Positions 9,200 to 16,466 of a stretch of DNA of 64,000 nt are shown here, piece after piece. Source of the DNA: Propionicimonas sp. (GTDB lineage: Bacteria; Actinomycetota; Actinomycetes; Propionibacteriales; Propionibacteriaceae); assembly GCF_029975155.1 (NCBI RefSeq), contig NZ_JARKPQ010000140.1, positions 1 through 64,000 of the forward strand. The letters are read 5' to 3'. Position 1 is the stretch's first letter. Every line of letters begins with the position of its first letter. The notes beneath the pieces are model-generated. The model worked only from the letters and a program-made list of their open reading frames with translations, ran no database searches and was not told the origin of the DNA. A program made the position numbers and the translations under genes.

Positions 9200-9451
9200 T
9201 CAGCCCGCCAGCGCGTCCGCCCCGGCGTCCCGGTGCCCGGCCGTGGCCAGGTAGGCCGGCGCACAGGTGCGGCAGTACAGCCTTCGCCCGGGCAGCCGGA
9301 GCCGGGACGGGTTCCCGAGGCCGTACCTCAACTCCTCCTCGGCGTAGCCCTCGACGGCGTGCACCGTGCAGATGCCCGCCCCGCAGACTGCGCAGGTGGC
9401 TACGGCATCGTTACTCAGGTTCCGCTGGGTCTCGCAGTCAAAGCAGCGCAT
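9200..9451 (-). CDS. Small Cys/His zinc-binding protein (DUF2180-like)
   Basis: 83 residues. Cysteine pairs begin at the second residue after Met (MRCFDC) and continue with CAVCGAGIC, the HAVEGY His and CRTCAP near the end, a zinc-ribbon-like pattern typical of DUF2180 proteins. The start at 9451 has an excellent GGAGGAG site. The gene stands behind a long leader containing a crcB-type fluoride riboswitch and a terminator-like hairpin, opposite a second fluoride riboswitch. Its molecular role is unknown; a fluoride or metal stress link is suggested by position only. Confidence 0.72.
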   Translation of the reverse strand: MRCFDCETQRNLSNDAVATCAVCGAGICTVHAVEGYAEEELRYGLGNPSRLRLPGRRLYCRTCAPAYLATAGHRDAGADALAG

Positions 9452-9516
9452 GACTCCTCCTCGATCAGTCCCGCTGACGCTGCCCGCTCTGGGCACCGTC
9501 GCCACCTGGCCGGACG

Positions 9517-9546
9517 GGGAGTCGTCCCCCGCCCGGGGCGACTCCC
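9517..9546 (-). terminator. Terminator-like hairpin in the leader of the zinc-binding protein gene
   Basis: An 8-bp perfect stem (GGGAGTCG with CGACTCCC) with a G/C-rich loop lies between the fluoride riboswitch at 9582-9630 and the start codon at 9451. This is where an expression platform would sit. No T-run follows, so termination versus another mechanism is unresolved. Confidence 0.45.
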
Positions 9547-9581
9547 GAGAGGATTCACGGCAGGCGCCACCCACGTGGTAT

Positions 9582-9630
9582 CAGGGACCGTTGTCGGTTT
9601 CGAACCGCGTTCGTGGCGAGCCCCTCCGCC
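9582..9630 (-). promoter_or_regulatory. Fluoride riboswitch (crcB motif), copy 1
   Basis: Read on the minus strand, GGCGGAGGGGCTCGCC forms the first stem. A CGGTT/AACCG stem follows, then ACGGTCCCTGA. The order and spacing follow the crcB consensus (GGCGATGG.G.TCGCC, then AA.CGC, a hairpin, CTGATGG.NCCTAC). The first stem has GGAG in place of GATG, so this copy is more divergent than those at 52.6 and 59.6 kb. It leads toward the zinc-binding protein gene about 130 bases downstream. Confidence 0.7.
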
Positions 9631-9731
9631 GTGCTGAACCCATGATGCCACAGCCGAACAGGATTTCAAGAGGACACCAGAATTGCCCCGGGGCTCGTGA
9701 CAAATCAGGAATAGGCACTACCATCGGAAGT

Positions 9732-9782
9732 GGCGGAGGGGCCCGCCATCATTCCGCACCAGTGCCAACGGTCCCTACCTCG
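9732..9782 (+). promoter_or_regulatory. Fluoride riboswitch (crcB motif), copy 2
   Basis: GGCGGAGGGGCCCGCC (9732-9747) forms the first stem, GCAC-CA-GTGC the second hairpin, and AACGGTCCCTACC the conserved 3' segment. It ends only about 18 bases before the antiporter ATG, next to its AGGTGGG ribosome site, so control of translation initiation is likely. Cation/proton antiporter genes are known associates of crcB-motif RNAs, which supports the call. It diverges from copy 1. Confidence 0.82.
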
Positions 9783-9798
9783 AGAAATCAGGTGGGTG

Positions 9799-10983
9799 AT
9801 GGCTGACGTGTGGATGCAGGCGGCGTTGTGGCTCGGGCTGGCCTTCCTCGCCACCGTCCTCTCGGTGTGGTTGCGGCTGGCGACCGCGCTCACGGAGATC
9901 CTGGTCGGCGTGGCGGCGCAGCTGGCGCTGACCGCGTTGGTCGGCCCCGACGTGCTCGGCCGGGATGCGTCCTGGGTGACGTTCCTCGCCGGCACGGGCG
10001 CGATCCTGCTCACCTTCCTCGCCGGGGCGGAACTCGACCCCCGGTCATTCAGGGACAACTGGCGTCAGGCCCTCACGCTGGGGGTCATCGGCTTCGCCGG
10101 TCCGTTCGTGGGCTGCGCCCTGCTGGCGATCCATGTGCTCGGCTGGTCGACGAGCGCCGGCTGGCTGGCCGGCATCGCGATGTCGACGACCTCGGTGGCC
10201 GTCGTCTACGCGGTGCTGCTCGAGTTCGGGCTGAACCGGACCGACTACGGCAAGATCGTGCTCGCCGCCTGCTTCGTCAACGACCTCGCCACCGTCCTCG
10301 CCCTGGGACTGATGTTCTCGCCGTTCAGCTGGCGCACCGTCGTCTTCATCGCGGTGAGCGCCGTGCTGCTCCCGTTCCTGCCGCGACTCACGTCCATGCT
10401 CTTCGCGCGGTTCGGCGGCCGGCCGTCCGAGCTGGAGGCGAAGGTGCTGATCGCCGTGCTGTTCGGTCTCGCGGCGCTCGCCACCTGGGCCGGGAGCGAG
10501 GCCGTGCTGCCCGCCTACCTGGTCGGCATGGTGCTCGCCGGGGTCGTCGGACGCGACCACGCCCTCGTCCGGCGACTGCGCACCCTCACCTTCGGCCTGC
10601 TCACGCCGTTCTACTTCCTGCGCGCCGGCTCGCTGGTCTCCGTGCCCGCGCTGATCGCGGCACCCCTGTCCTTCCTCGCCCTGCTCGGCACGAAGGTGCT
10701 GCTGAAGAGCATCGGGATCTACCCCGCCGCCCGCGGCTTCGGCTCCCGCCGCAAGGAGAGCGCCTACACCACCCTGCTGATGTCGACGGGACTCACGTTC
10801 GGCACGATCTCCGCCCTGTTCGGCCTCAACCACGGCGTGGTGGACAGCGCGCAGTACTCCGTCCTCGTCGCCGCGGTCATCGGCAGCGCCGTCGTCCCCA
10901 CCATCGTCGCCAACGCCGCGTTCCTGCCCCGGCACCTGCTGCCCCGGACGGACACCACCGGGCGTGAGCCCAGCCTGACCTGA
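9799..10983 (+). CDS. Cation/proton antiporter (CPA2 type)
   Basis: 394 residues with roughly 12 membrane helices resembling NhaS/KefB-type exchangers. The half-way segment LTFLAGAELDPRSFRDNW and the NRTDYGKIVLAACFVNDLATVLAL region, with an ND pair in a helix, are typical ion-site features. The start at 9799 (MADVWMQAALWLGL) follows AGGTGGG. An upstream in-frame ATG would lie at the riboswitch 5' edge and is rejected. It is directly preceded by a fluoride riboswitch and followed after 22 bases by a universal stress gene. Known fluoride regulons include such antiporters, presumably to counter proton load brought in by HF. Confidence 0.86.
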   Translation: MADVWMQAALWLGLAFLATVLSVWLRLATALTEILVGVAAQLALTALVGPDVLGRDASWVTFLAGTGAILLTFLAGAELDPRSFRDNWRQALTLGVIGFAGPFVGCALLAIHVLGWSTSAGWLAGIAMSTTSVAVVYAVLLEFGLNRTDYGKIVLAACFVNDLATVLALGLMFSPFSWRTVVFIAVSAVLLPFLPRLTSMLFARFGGRPSELEAKVLIAVLFGLAALATWAGSEAVLPAYLVGMVLAGVVGRDHALVRRLRTLTFGLLTPFYFLRAGSLVSVPALIAAPLSFLALLGTKVLLKSIGIYPAARGFGSRRKESAYTTLLMSTGLTFGTISALFGLNHGVVDSAQYSVLVAAVIGSAVVPTIVANAAFLPRHLLPRTDTTGREPSLT

Positions 10984-11005
10984 CCACCAGCACCAAGGAG
11001 GAAGA

Positions 11006-11455
11006 ATGAAGCGGATCCTGGTCGGCTACGACGGATCTGGGGCGGCCGAGACCGCGCTGGCCTTCGCCGGCGACCTCGCCGAGCACTACGGGGCGGAGTT
11101 GCACCTGATCGCGATCACCCAGTTGCCCGAGATCGCGGACGACATCGAGACCGAGGCGCTGATCGAGCGATCGGAGCCGATCACCCGCAAGCTGCTCACC
11201 GACGCCGCCCGCCGGTTTCCGGACCTGCGGGTCGTGACCAGTGCCCAGGTCGGACACCCCGCGGAACAGATCCTCCGATATGCCGCCGAGCATGCGATCG
11301 ATCACATCGTCCTGGGTCATCGCGGACGGTCGTTCTTCGACCGCTGGCTGCTCGGCTCGGTGTCGCGCCGCGTGGTCGCCTACGCCGACTGCACGGTGAC
11401 GATCACCCGTCCGGACACTCATCGGCAGGCCGTGTCGAGGCCGGACGCGCCCTGA
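11006..11455 (+). CDS. Universal stress protein (UspA family)
   Basis: 149 residues, the normal single-domain length. It begins MKRILVGYDGSGAAETAL and ends with the nucleotide-binding signature region HIVLGHRGRSFFDRWLLGSVSRRVVAYADCTV, close to the ATP-binding GxxGS pattern. AAGGAGGAAGA precedes the ATG. It follows the antiporter by 22 bases and should share its fluoride-riboswitch transcript. A second UspA-type gene in this window precedes the fluoride channels, so UspA is paired with fluoride control twice here. Confidence 0.9.
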   Translation: MKRILVGYDGSGAAETALAFAGDLAEHYGAELHLIAITQLPEIADDIETEALIERSEPITRKLLTDAARRFPDLRVVTSAQVGHPAEQILRYAAEHAIDHIVLGHRGRSFFDRWLLGSVSRRVVAYADCTVTITRPDTHRQAVSRPDAP

Positions 11456-11520
11456 CCTCATCGGGCTGCCGAGTGTTCGGCAAACCGCCCGCGCGACCCG
11501 CGGCGGGAGTAGCCTGAGCG

Positions 11521-11620
11521 TGTAGTTCCGCCACGCAGAGGGAAGCCGGTGCGAATCCGGCGCTGACGCGCAACCGTGAGCCGACCTGGTCGGCGAGTCG
11601 GGATACTCCGCGTGGCGGGT
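11521..11620 (+). promoter_or_regulatory. Cobalamin riboswitch
   Basis: The conserved core is clear: AGGGAAGCCGGTGCGAATCC, then GGCGCTGACGCGCAACCGTGA, then GAGTCGGGATACTCC. This matches the cobalamin (B12) riboswitch pattern. A closing stem of 9 perfect base pairs joins CCGCCACGC (11528-11536) to GCGTGGCGG (11610-11618). A small hairpin (CGAAGG/CCTTCG, 11651-11673) lies between it and the next start codon and could be part of the expression platform. The downstream gene is a truncated recombinase, not a recognisable B12 or cobalt gene. Confidence 0.87.
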
Positions 11621-11698
11621 TGGCCTTTGACCGCTGTCGCGAACGCACACCGAAGGCGGGTGACCGTCCTTCGTGAGCAGCAGCAGAAGGATGACGAG

Positions 11699-12241
11699 AT
11701 GATCCTCCCCGCTCGGTACGGAGCCACTGACTGGTGTGCCGAGGATGCCGCGGACGAGCCGCACCCCTTCACCGCCCTCGAGCTCGAGTGTGCCTGGTCC
11801 GAATGGTCGGGCTACTCCCCCGTGCTGGCCGACGTCATGTTCATGCTGGCCCGGACGGGGCTGCGCTGGGGTGAGGCGCGCGCCGTCACCGTGGCCGACG
11901 TCGGCGGCGAGGGCATCATCGTCGACAAGTCCGCCGGCGAGGGCTGTGCGGCGCACCGGTTGCCGGGGTCGCTGGCGCGGATCGTGCCGCTGGTGCCCCG
12001 CGTCCGTCCGTTGGTGCGCCGGCTGGCGGTCAGCAGAGACGCGGACGAGTTGCTGTTCACCACCAGCCTCGGCGCACCCCTGCGGCGCGCCGCCGTGCTG
12101 CGCCGGCTGCACTGGGACGAGACCGGCCACGGTCGGAGCCTGCACGACCTGCGCCACACCGCCGCGTCCCTGTGGCTGGCCGAGGGTGTCGAGCCGTCCG
12201 TCGTCCGCGACTGGCTCGGGACGGCACGTCCCGCCGCCTGA
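11699..12241 (+). pseudogene. Truncated tyrosine recombinase (phage integrase catalytic domain)
   Basis: 180 codons. The catalytic domain is recognisable: FMLARTGLRWGEARAVTVAD carries the first catalytic Arg, and LHDLRHTAASLWLAEGVEP carries the His-x-x-Arg box. Translation stops at DWLGTARPAA, where intact enzymes continue with LGH and the Tyr nucleophile. The second His and the Tyr are therefore missing. A family-A REP palindrome starts about 10 bases after the stop, so the 3' end may have been lost at that junction. The start follows AGAAGGA. It is the first open frame after the cobalamin riboswitch. Recombination activity is not expected. Confidence 0.7.
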
Positions 12242-12250
12242 CGCCCCCTC

Positions 12251-12281
12251 ACGTCATCCCGGCGAACGCCGGGATCCCTGC
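12251..12281. repeat. Family-A REP-like palindrome
   Basis: CGTCATCCCGGCGAACGCCG followed by GGATCCC, a single copy between the recombinase remnant and the GIY-YIG gene. Confidence 0.85.
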
Positions 12282-12344
12282 ACCTGCCCGGCGACTGTCC
12301 GAGTCCGTGCCTAGAGTCCGTCGAACCGGGGACGGAGGGACGAA

Positions 12345-12680
12345 ATGGCGCGCAACGGCTACGTGTACGTCATGGCGAACGAGCGCCACACGACGCTGTA
12401 CATCGGCGTGACCGGCGACCTGCTGCGGCGGGTCGTCGAACACCAGCTCAAGCTCACGCCAGGCTTCACCAGGCAGTACAACTGCACCAGGCTGGTGTAC
12501 TACGAGGCCGCGGAGGACATCCAGGCTGCTCTCGCTCGCGAGAAACAACTGAAGAACTGGCGACGAGCGTGGAAGGACCAGCTGATCGCCACGCTGAATC
12601 CCGAGTGGGAAGACCTGAGCCCCCGGATCGGCGTCACCCCAGCTCTCCTCGCGCACTTCGCTCGGCCCCACTCCCGGTGA
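12345..12680 (+). CDS. GIY-YIG nuclease-domain protein (YhbQ/UraC-like)
   Basis: 111 residues. The GIY-YIG core is visible as YVYVMANERHTTLYIGVTGD followed by LLRRVVEH (Arg) and AAEDIQAALAREKQLKNWRR, which holds the metal-binding Glu. The length fits the stand-alone UPF0213-type single-domain proteins, which are of uncertain function and sometimes linked to DNA repair. It is flanked on both sides by family-A palindromes and has no obvious operon partner. Confidence 0.85.
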   Translation: MARNGYVYVMANERHTTLYIGVTGDLLRRVVEHQLKLTPGFTRQYNCTRLVYYEAAEDIQAALAREKQLKNWRRAWKDQLIATLNPEWEDLSPRIGVTPALLAHFARPHSR

Positions 12681-12698
12681 CGGCCAGTCAAGCAACTC

Positions 12699-12782
12699 AC
12701 CGTCATCCCGGCGCACGCCGGGATCCCCGCAACCCGCCCGGCAACGTCAGTACAGGGCTCCCGGATCAAGCCCGGGATGACA
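12699..12782. repeat. Pair of family-A REP-like palindromes downstream of pduP
   Basis: One GTCATCCCGGCGCACGCCGG unit at about 12701-12729 and one GATCAAGCCCGGGATGAC half at about 12757-12781. They lie between the convergent GIY-YIG and pduP genes and could also serve as a bidirectional stop. Confidence 0.8.
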
Positions 12783-12787
12783 TATCC

Positions 12788-14200
12788 CTATCGCACGTTC
12801 AGGCCGCCGACCAGGACGCAGCGGCGGCGGCGCGCGAAGGTGCGGGCCGAGGTCAGGCCCTCGCCGGTCGGGCCGGCGATGGTGAAGGAGCAGAAGCCCT
12901 CGCCGCCGATCCCGATGCCGGCGTACGACGGCCCGTTCTTCACGAAGATCGTGGTCTGGATGCGCTTGGCCATCCTGGTCAGGGCATTCACGTCCGTGGA
13001 GTGCATGACCGCGGTGTGCCGGTTGCCGTGCTCGGCGATCACGGCCAGGTCGATGGCCTCCGTCACATCCTTCGCCCGGACGACCGGCAGCACCGGCATC
13101 ATCAGTTCCACCCGCACGAACGGGTGCTCGAACGGCACCTCGGCGATGATCAGCCGGACGCCCGCCGGCGGCTCCACCCCGATCGCCTTCAGGATCAGCG
13201 CCGCGTCCTTGCCCACCCAGTCGGTGACCGGGTGCCGTCCGTCGACGACCAGCGCCTCCAGCTTCGCGATCAGGTCCGGATCGCGCAGCTCGTAGGCGCC
13301 GTGCTTCGTCAGCTCGAACTTCAGCAGGTCGGCGACGCAACTGACCGCGATCACCTCCTTCTCGGCCGTGCACGGCAGGTTGTTGTCGAAGCTCGCACCG
13401 TCGACGATGTGCTTGGCGGCCTTCTCGATCTCCGCGGTGGCGTCCACCACGCACGGCGGGTTGCCGGCACCGGCGCCGATCGCCTTCTTGCCGCTGGACA
13501 GCACGGCCTTCACGATCGCCGGCCCACCCGTGGCCACCAGCAGCCGGACCAGCTTGTGCTGCATCATCGCGTTCGTGTTCTCGATGGAGGGCTCGGCCAC
13601 CGTCACCACCAGGTTCGGCGGCGCCCCGGCCTCGGCCAGCGCCCGGTTGATCTCGCGGATCAACCAGTGCGTGATCCGGGTCGCCCTCGGGTGCGGACTG
13701 AACACCACCGCGTTGCCCGCGGCCAGCATGCCGATGCTGTTGTTGATCACGGTCTCGGTCGGGTTCGTGGTGGGCGTGATCGCGCCGATCACCCCGAACG
13801 GCGAGATCTCGACCGTGGTCAGGCCGTCGTCGCCCGACCAGGCCTCGGTGGTCAGGTCCTCGGTGCCGGGAGTCAGCTCGGCCACCGCGCGGTTCTTGGC
13901 GATCTTGTCCGGCACGTTCCCCATGCCGGTCTCCTCGACCGTACCCCTGGCCATCCGCTCCAAGTGCTCGGGCACCAGGGCGACGTCCCGGACCGCCTTC
14001 ACGAAGCGCGCCCGGTCCTTCATCGAGCAGTCCAGGTACTGCCGCCAGGCGGCGTCTGCGGCGGTCACCGCAGAGTCCATGTCGGGGAAGATGCCGTCGG
14101 ACGGGAGCTCTGTCGGCTCGGCCACTCCTGGCCGGGCCGCGACCTCCCGGACGACCCTCTCGACGACCCTGCGGACGACCTCGGGACTGATGCTGGTCAT
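12788..14200 (-). CDS. pduP: CoA-acylating propionaldehyde dehydrogenase PduP
   Basis: 470 residues. It converts propionaldehyde, CoA and NAD to propionyl-CoA inside the microcompartment. The ALDH core is clear: GVIGAITPTTNPTETVINNS, VATGGPAIVKAVLSSGKKAI, and the Cys nucleophile in SFDNNLPCTAEKEVIAV. The N-terminal helix (SPEVVRRVVERVVREVAARP) is an amphipathic encapsulation peptide followed by a linker. The frame is open further upstream, but the ATG at 14200 gives this family N-terminus and follows GAAGGAT. It is the last gene of the long pdu operon, 19 bases after pduO. Confidence 0.96.
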   Translation of the reverse strand: MTSISPEVVRRVVERVVREVAARPGVAEPTELPSDGIFPDMDSAVTAADAAWRQYLDCSMKDRARFVKAVRDVALVPEHLERMARGTVEETGMGNVPDKIAKNRAVAELTPGTEDLTTEAWSGDDGLTTVEISPFGVIGAITPTTNPTETVINNSIGMLAAGNAVVFSPHPRATRITHWLIREINRALAEAGAPPNLVVTVAEPSIENTNAMMQHKLVRLLVATGGPAIVKAVLSSGKKAIGAGAGNPPCVVDATAEIEKAAKHIVDGASFDNNLPCTAEKEVIAVSCVADLLKFELTKHGAYELRDPDLIAKLEALVVDGRHPVTDWVGKDAALILKAIGVEPPAGVRLIIAEVPFEHPFVRVELMMPVLPVVRAKDVTEAIDLAVIAEHGNRHTAVMHSTDVNALTRMAKRIQTTIFVKNGPSYAGIGIGGEGFCSFTIAGPTGEGLTSARTFARRRRCVLVGGLNVR

Positions 14201-14219
14201 ATCCTTCTCGCTTCCTTGG

Positions 14220-15362
14220 TCACGGTGCCTCCGGGGATCCCGGCGCGCGCCGGGATGACGACGGGCGGGCTTCTGCGGTCGAGAGTGCGTGGGTGACGAT
14301 CTCGACGTCCTCGGCGACCGTGCCGCCGGAGACGCCGACGCCACCGGCGATCCGGCCGCCGACGAAGACCGGCAGGCCCCCGCCGAAGACCACCACGCGG
14401 CCGGCGTTGGTGTTCTGGATGCCGTGCAGATCGCCGGACGGCGCGGACGCATCCCTGAGCGCAGCGGTCGGCAGCAGGAACGCCGCGGACGTGAACGCCT
14501 TGTTGATCGCGATGTCGATGCTGCCGAGCAGGGAGTCGGCCATGCGGTGCAGCAGCATGAGGTTGCCGCCCGCGTCCACGCCGGCGAACACGATCGGCAC
14601 GCCGAGTTCTGCGGCCTTCGCCTCCGCGGTTTCGGCCATCGTCTTGAGGGTGTCCAGGTCGTAGGTCGCGAGCTCCCCAGGGACGATGCGGGGATCCCGG
14701 CGTTCGCCGGGCTGACGAACAGATACGCCGGGCTGACGAACAGGTACGCCGGGATGACGAACAGAGGGGTCAAGAGGCTCAGGGAGCGAGGGGCCGAGAG
14801 CCCTCGCCACGGCTGCGCGCACCAGTTGCTCGACTCGGGCGATGTCGTAGTGGTGCTCGGTGAGCCGGGCGAGGGCGTACAGGGTGTCGGACAGGCGGTT
14901 CAGGTACCTCACCAGCTCCGGCCGGACGGGACGGGTCTCGGCCATCGTCAGCACCCTGCGCTCGGCGCGCCGGGTCACCGTCCGCGCCCTGTGCAGCGCC
15001 GCGGACGGGAGATCGCGGCCCGGCACCACGAAGGCCCGCTGCGGACCCGTGACCTCCAGGCACATGTCGATCAGGCTCTCGAGGTCGGTGATGTCCGCGG
15101 CGCTGATCGTGTTGTCGAGGATCGCGCGGCCCTTCTCGTCACTGGCGAGTTCCGCGGCGAGCACGAACAGCCGCTGTTGGATGCCGTGCAGCGTCTCCCG
15201 CACCGACTCGTCCCTGGCTACGGCTTTCGCCTCGCCGATGGCCGCGTTGGCCTCGTCCACCGTGCCGTAGGCCTCGACCGCAGGGTCCTGCTTGGGCACG
15301 CGCGAGCCACCGAAGAGGCCGGTGGAACCGGCGTCGCCGGTGCGCGTGTAGACGTTGGGCAT
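14220..15362 (-). CDS. pduO: PduO: corrinoid adenosyltransferase fused to a PduO_C/GlcG-like domain
   Basis: 380 residues. Residues 1-190 are an ATP:cob(I)alamin adenosyltransferase (VYTRTGDAGSTGLFGG; RAFVVPGRDLPSAALHRART; RYLNRLSDTLYALAR), which makes the coenzyme B12 needed by the diol dehydratase. Residues about 230-365 are a PduO_C/GlcG-type domain (FAGVDAGGNLMLLHRMADS; INKAFTSAAFLLPT). The linker at about 201-224 is encoded by a family-A palindrome plus its 21-base tandem expansion, giving three copies of a VRQPG-type heptad. The last dozen residues (SRRAPGSPEAP) are also repeat-encoded. Both domains look intact. Confidence 0.93.
   Translation of the reverse strand: MPNVYTRTGDAGSTGLFGGSRVPKQDPAVEAYGTVDEANAAIGEAKAVARDESVRETLHGIQQRLFVLAAELASDEKGRAILDNTISAADITDLESLIDMCLEVTGPQRAFVVPGRDLPSAALHRARTVTRRAERRVLTMAETRPVRPELVRYLNRLSDTLYALARLTEHHYDIARVEQLVRAAVARALGPSLPEPLDPSVRHPGVPVRQPGVSVRQPGERRDPRIVPGELATYDLDTLKTMAETAEAKAAELGVPIVFAGVDAGGNLMLLHRMADSLLGSIDIAINKAFTSAAFLLPTAALRDASAPSGDLHGIQNTNAGRVVVFGGGLPVFVGGRIAGGVGVSGGTVAEDVEIVTHALSTAEARPSSSRRAPGSPEAP
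14232..14260. repeat. Family-A REP-like palindrome inside the 3' end of pduO
   Basis: GGGATCCCGGCGCGCGCCGG followed by GATGAC. It encodes the arginine/proline-rich tail of PduO. Confidence 0.8.
14690..14760. repeat. Family-A palindrome with 21-bp tandem expansion inside pduO
   Basis: A GGGATCCCGGCGTTCGCCGG unit is followed by three 21-bp tandem units of the form ACGCCGGG(C/A)TGACGAACAG. All are in frame and encode the PduO interdomain linker. The unit length is a multiple of three, so copy changes would preserve the frame. Confidence 0.85.
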
Positions 15363-15364
15363 GA

Positions 15365-15634
15365 CTACTGCGCGCCGATCTCCACCGAGTCGACGATGCC
15401 GACGATGGTCGCGTCGATGGGCGAGTCCGGACGGGCGGAGACCCGGGCCGAGCTGCCGCCGGTGACGATCACCGTCGCGCCCACCCCGGCGCCGACCGTG
15501 TCCACGGCCACCTGCGGCATGCCGACGTACTCGTCCTCGATGCCGATCCGCTGGACCACCAGCAGCTTGAACCCGACGAGCCGTTCGTCCTTGCTCGTCG
15601 AGACGACCGTGCCGCGAACCTTGGCAAGGAACAT
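15365..15634 (-). CDS. pduN: Microcompartment vertex protein PduN (EutN/CcmL family)
   Basis: 89 residues. It has the typical start MFLAKVRGTVVSTSKDERLVG and the EutN/CcmL signature AVDTVGAGVGATVIVTGGSS. This family forms pentamers that cap the vertices of the polyhedral shell. It lies 2 bases after pduO in the genome and one base before the flavoprotein gene stop, tightly within the operon. Confidence 0.95.
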   Translation of the reverse strand: MFLAKVRGTVVSTSKDERLVGFKLLVVQRIGIEDEYVGMPQVAVDTVGAGVGATVIVTGGSSARVSARPDSPIDATIVGIVDSVEIGAQ

Positions 15635-15635
15635 G

Positions 15636-16466
15636 TCATACCTCCCGTGTGATCCGGATGGAGCGGGTTGCGGCCGCGTCCCGCGCGGCGGCGGTCACCA
15701 GTGCCCGGGCACCGATCCGCAGTTCGGCGCCGGACGGCACCTGCTGCACCACCTGCTGGCTGATCAGGTCCTGCGCACAGGCCACCGTCCCTTGTCCCTG
15801 AGCCGGCCGGTCCCCGCCGTTCACCGTCACGACCGGGTCGGCCAGCGCGGCCACGAGCCCGGCGACCGAGGTGCCGAGGGCGGCGACCAGGGGGGCGCGG
15901 CGCTCGGCGTCCCTGCGCTCCCACGCGGCCAGCGCCGTCCGGGCGATGAACCGCGACTCGCACAGCCGGACGCCGAACGACGCCAGCGCGGCCAGGTTGC
16001 CGCGGAGCAGGTCGGCGTACGCCGGCGGCATGTGCGGGAACCACGCCTGCTTGGCCCTGCCGTCCGGGCAGATCGCGGTGCGCGAGGCCACCACCAGCCG
16101 GTTGCTCATGATGAACTCGCTGAACAGGTTGCTGGCCAGGCAGTCGGCCAGGCCGTGGGCGACCTTCGCCGCGATGTTGGACGTGAGCGTGGGCGCGATC
16201 AACATGTCGTGCTCCTCGACCATGCGTTTCGAGACGTCCCGCATGCCGAGAGAGCGGATCAGATCCTGGTCGAGGATTCGCTCCGCGCTCGGGGTCTGGA
16301 TGTAGTCCAGCTGCACGCCCCCGGCCTTCAGCATGGCCAGCTCACCGATGCAGTCGTCGAAGCCCAGCAGGCCGCCGGTGAACACCACCAGCGCGCGGCG
16401 GGGGGACGGGCCGATCATCTCGAGGATCGCCTCGCGGATGAGGGTGCGCAGGTCGGCGTCGGTCAT
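15636..16466 (-). CDS. Microcompartment-associated flavoprotein-like protein
   Basis: 276 residues. The core resembles the flavoprotein (phosphopantothenoylcysteine decarboxylase-like) fold: ALVVFTGGLLGFDDCIGEL, then MLIAPTLTSNIAAKVAHGLAD and SEFIMSNRLVVASRTAICPD. The first 20 residues (MTDADLRTLIREAILEMIG) form an amphipathic helix like the encapsulation peptides of neighbouring PduB, PduD and PduE, so it is probably lumen cargo. It occupies the operon position where enteric pdu loci have pduM. A flavin-dependent role in cofactor recycling is possible but unproven. Confidence 0.7.
   Translation of the reverse strand: MTDADLRTLIREAILEMIGPSPRRALVVFTGGLLGFDDCIGELAMLKAGGVQLDYIQTPSAERILDQDLIRSLGMRDVSKRMVEEHDMLIAPTLTSNIAAKVAHGLADCLASNLFSEFIMSNRLVVASRTAICPDGRAKQAWFPHMPPAYADLLRGNLAALASFGVRLCESRFIARTALAAWERRDAERRAPLVAALGTSVAGLVAALADPVVTVNGGDRPAQGQGTVACAQDLISQQVVQQVPSGAELRIGARALVTAAARDAAATRSIRITREV

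Noticed and set aside
9730..9798. Upstream start of the antiporter at 9730
   Set aside because: This frame runs through the fluoride riboswitch; the ATG at 9799 follows the ribosome site and gives a normal first membrane helix.
11699..12241. Active integrase or integrated element at the cobalamin riboswitch
   Set aside because: The catalytic Tyr and second His are missing, and no attachment-site duplication, tRNA or other phage or plasmid genes are visible.
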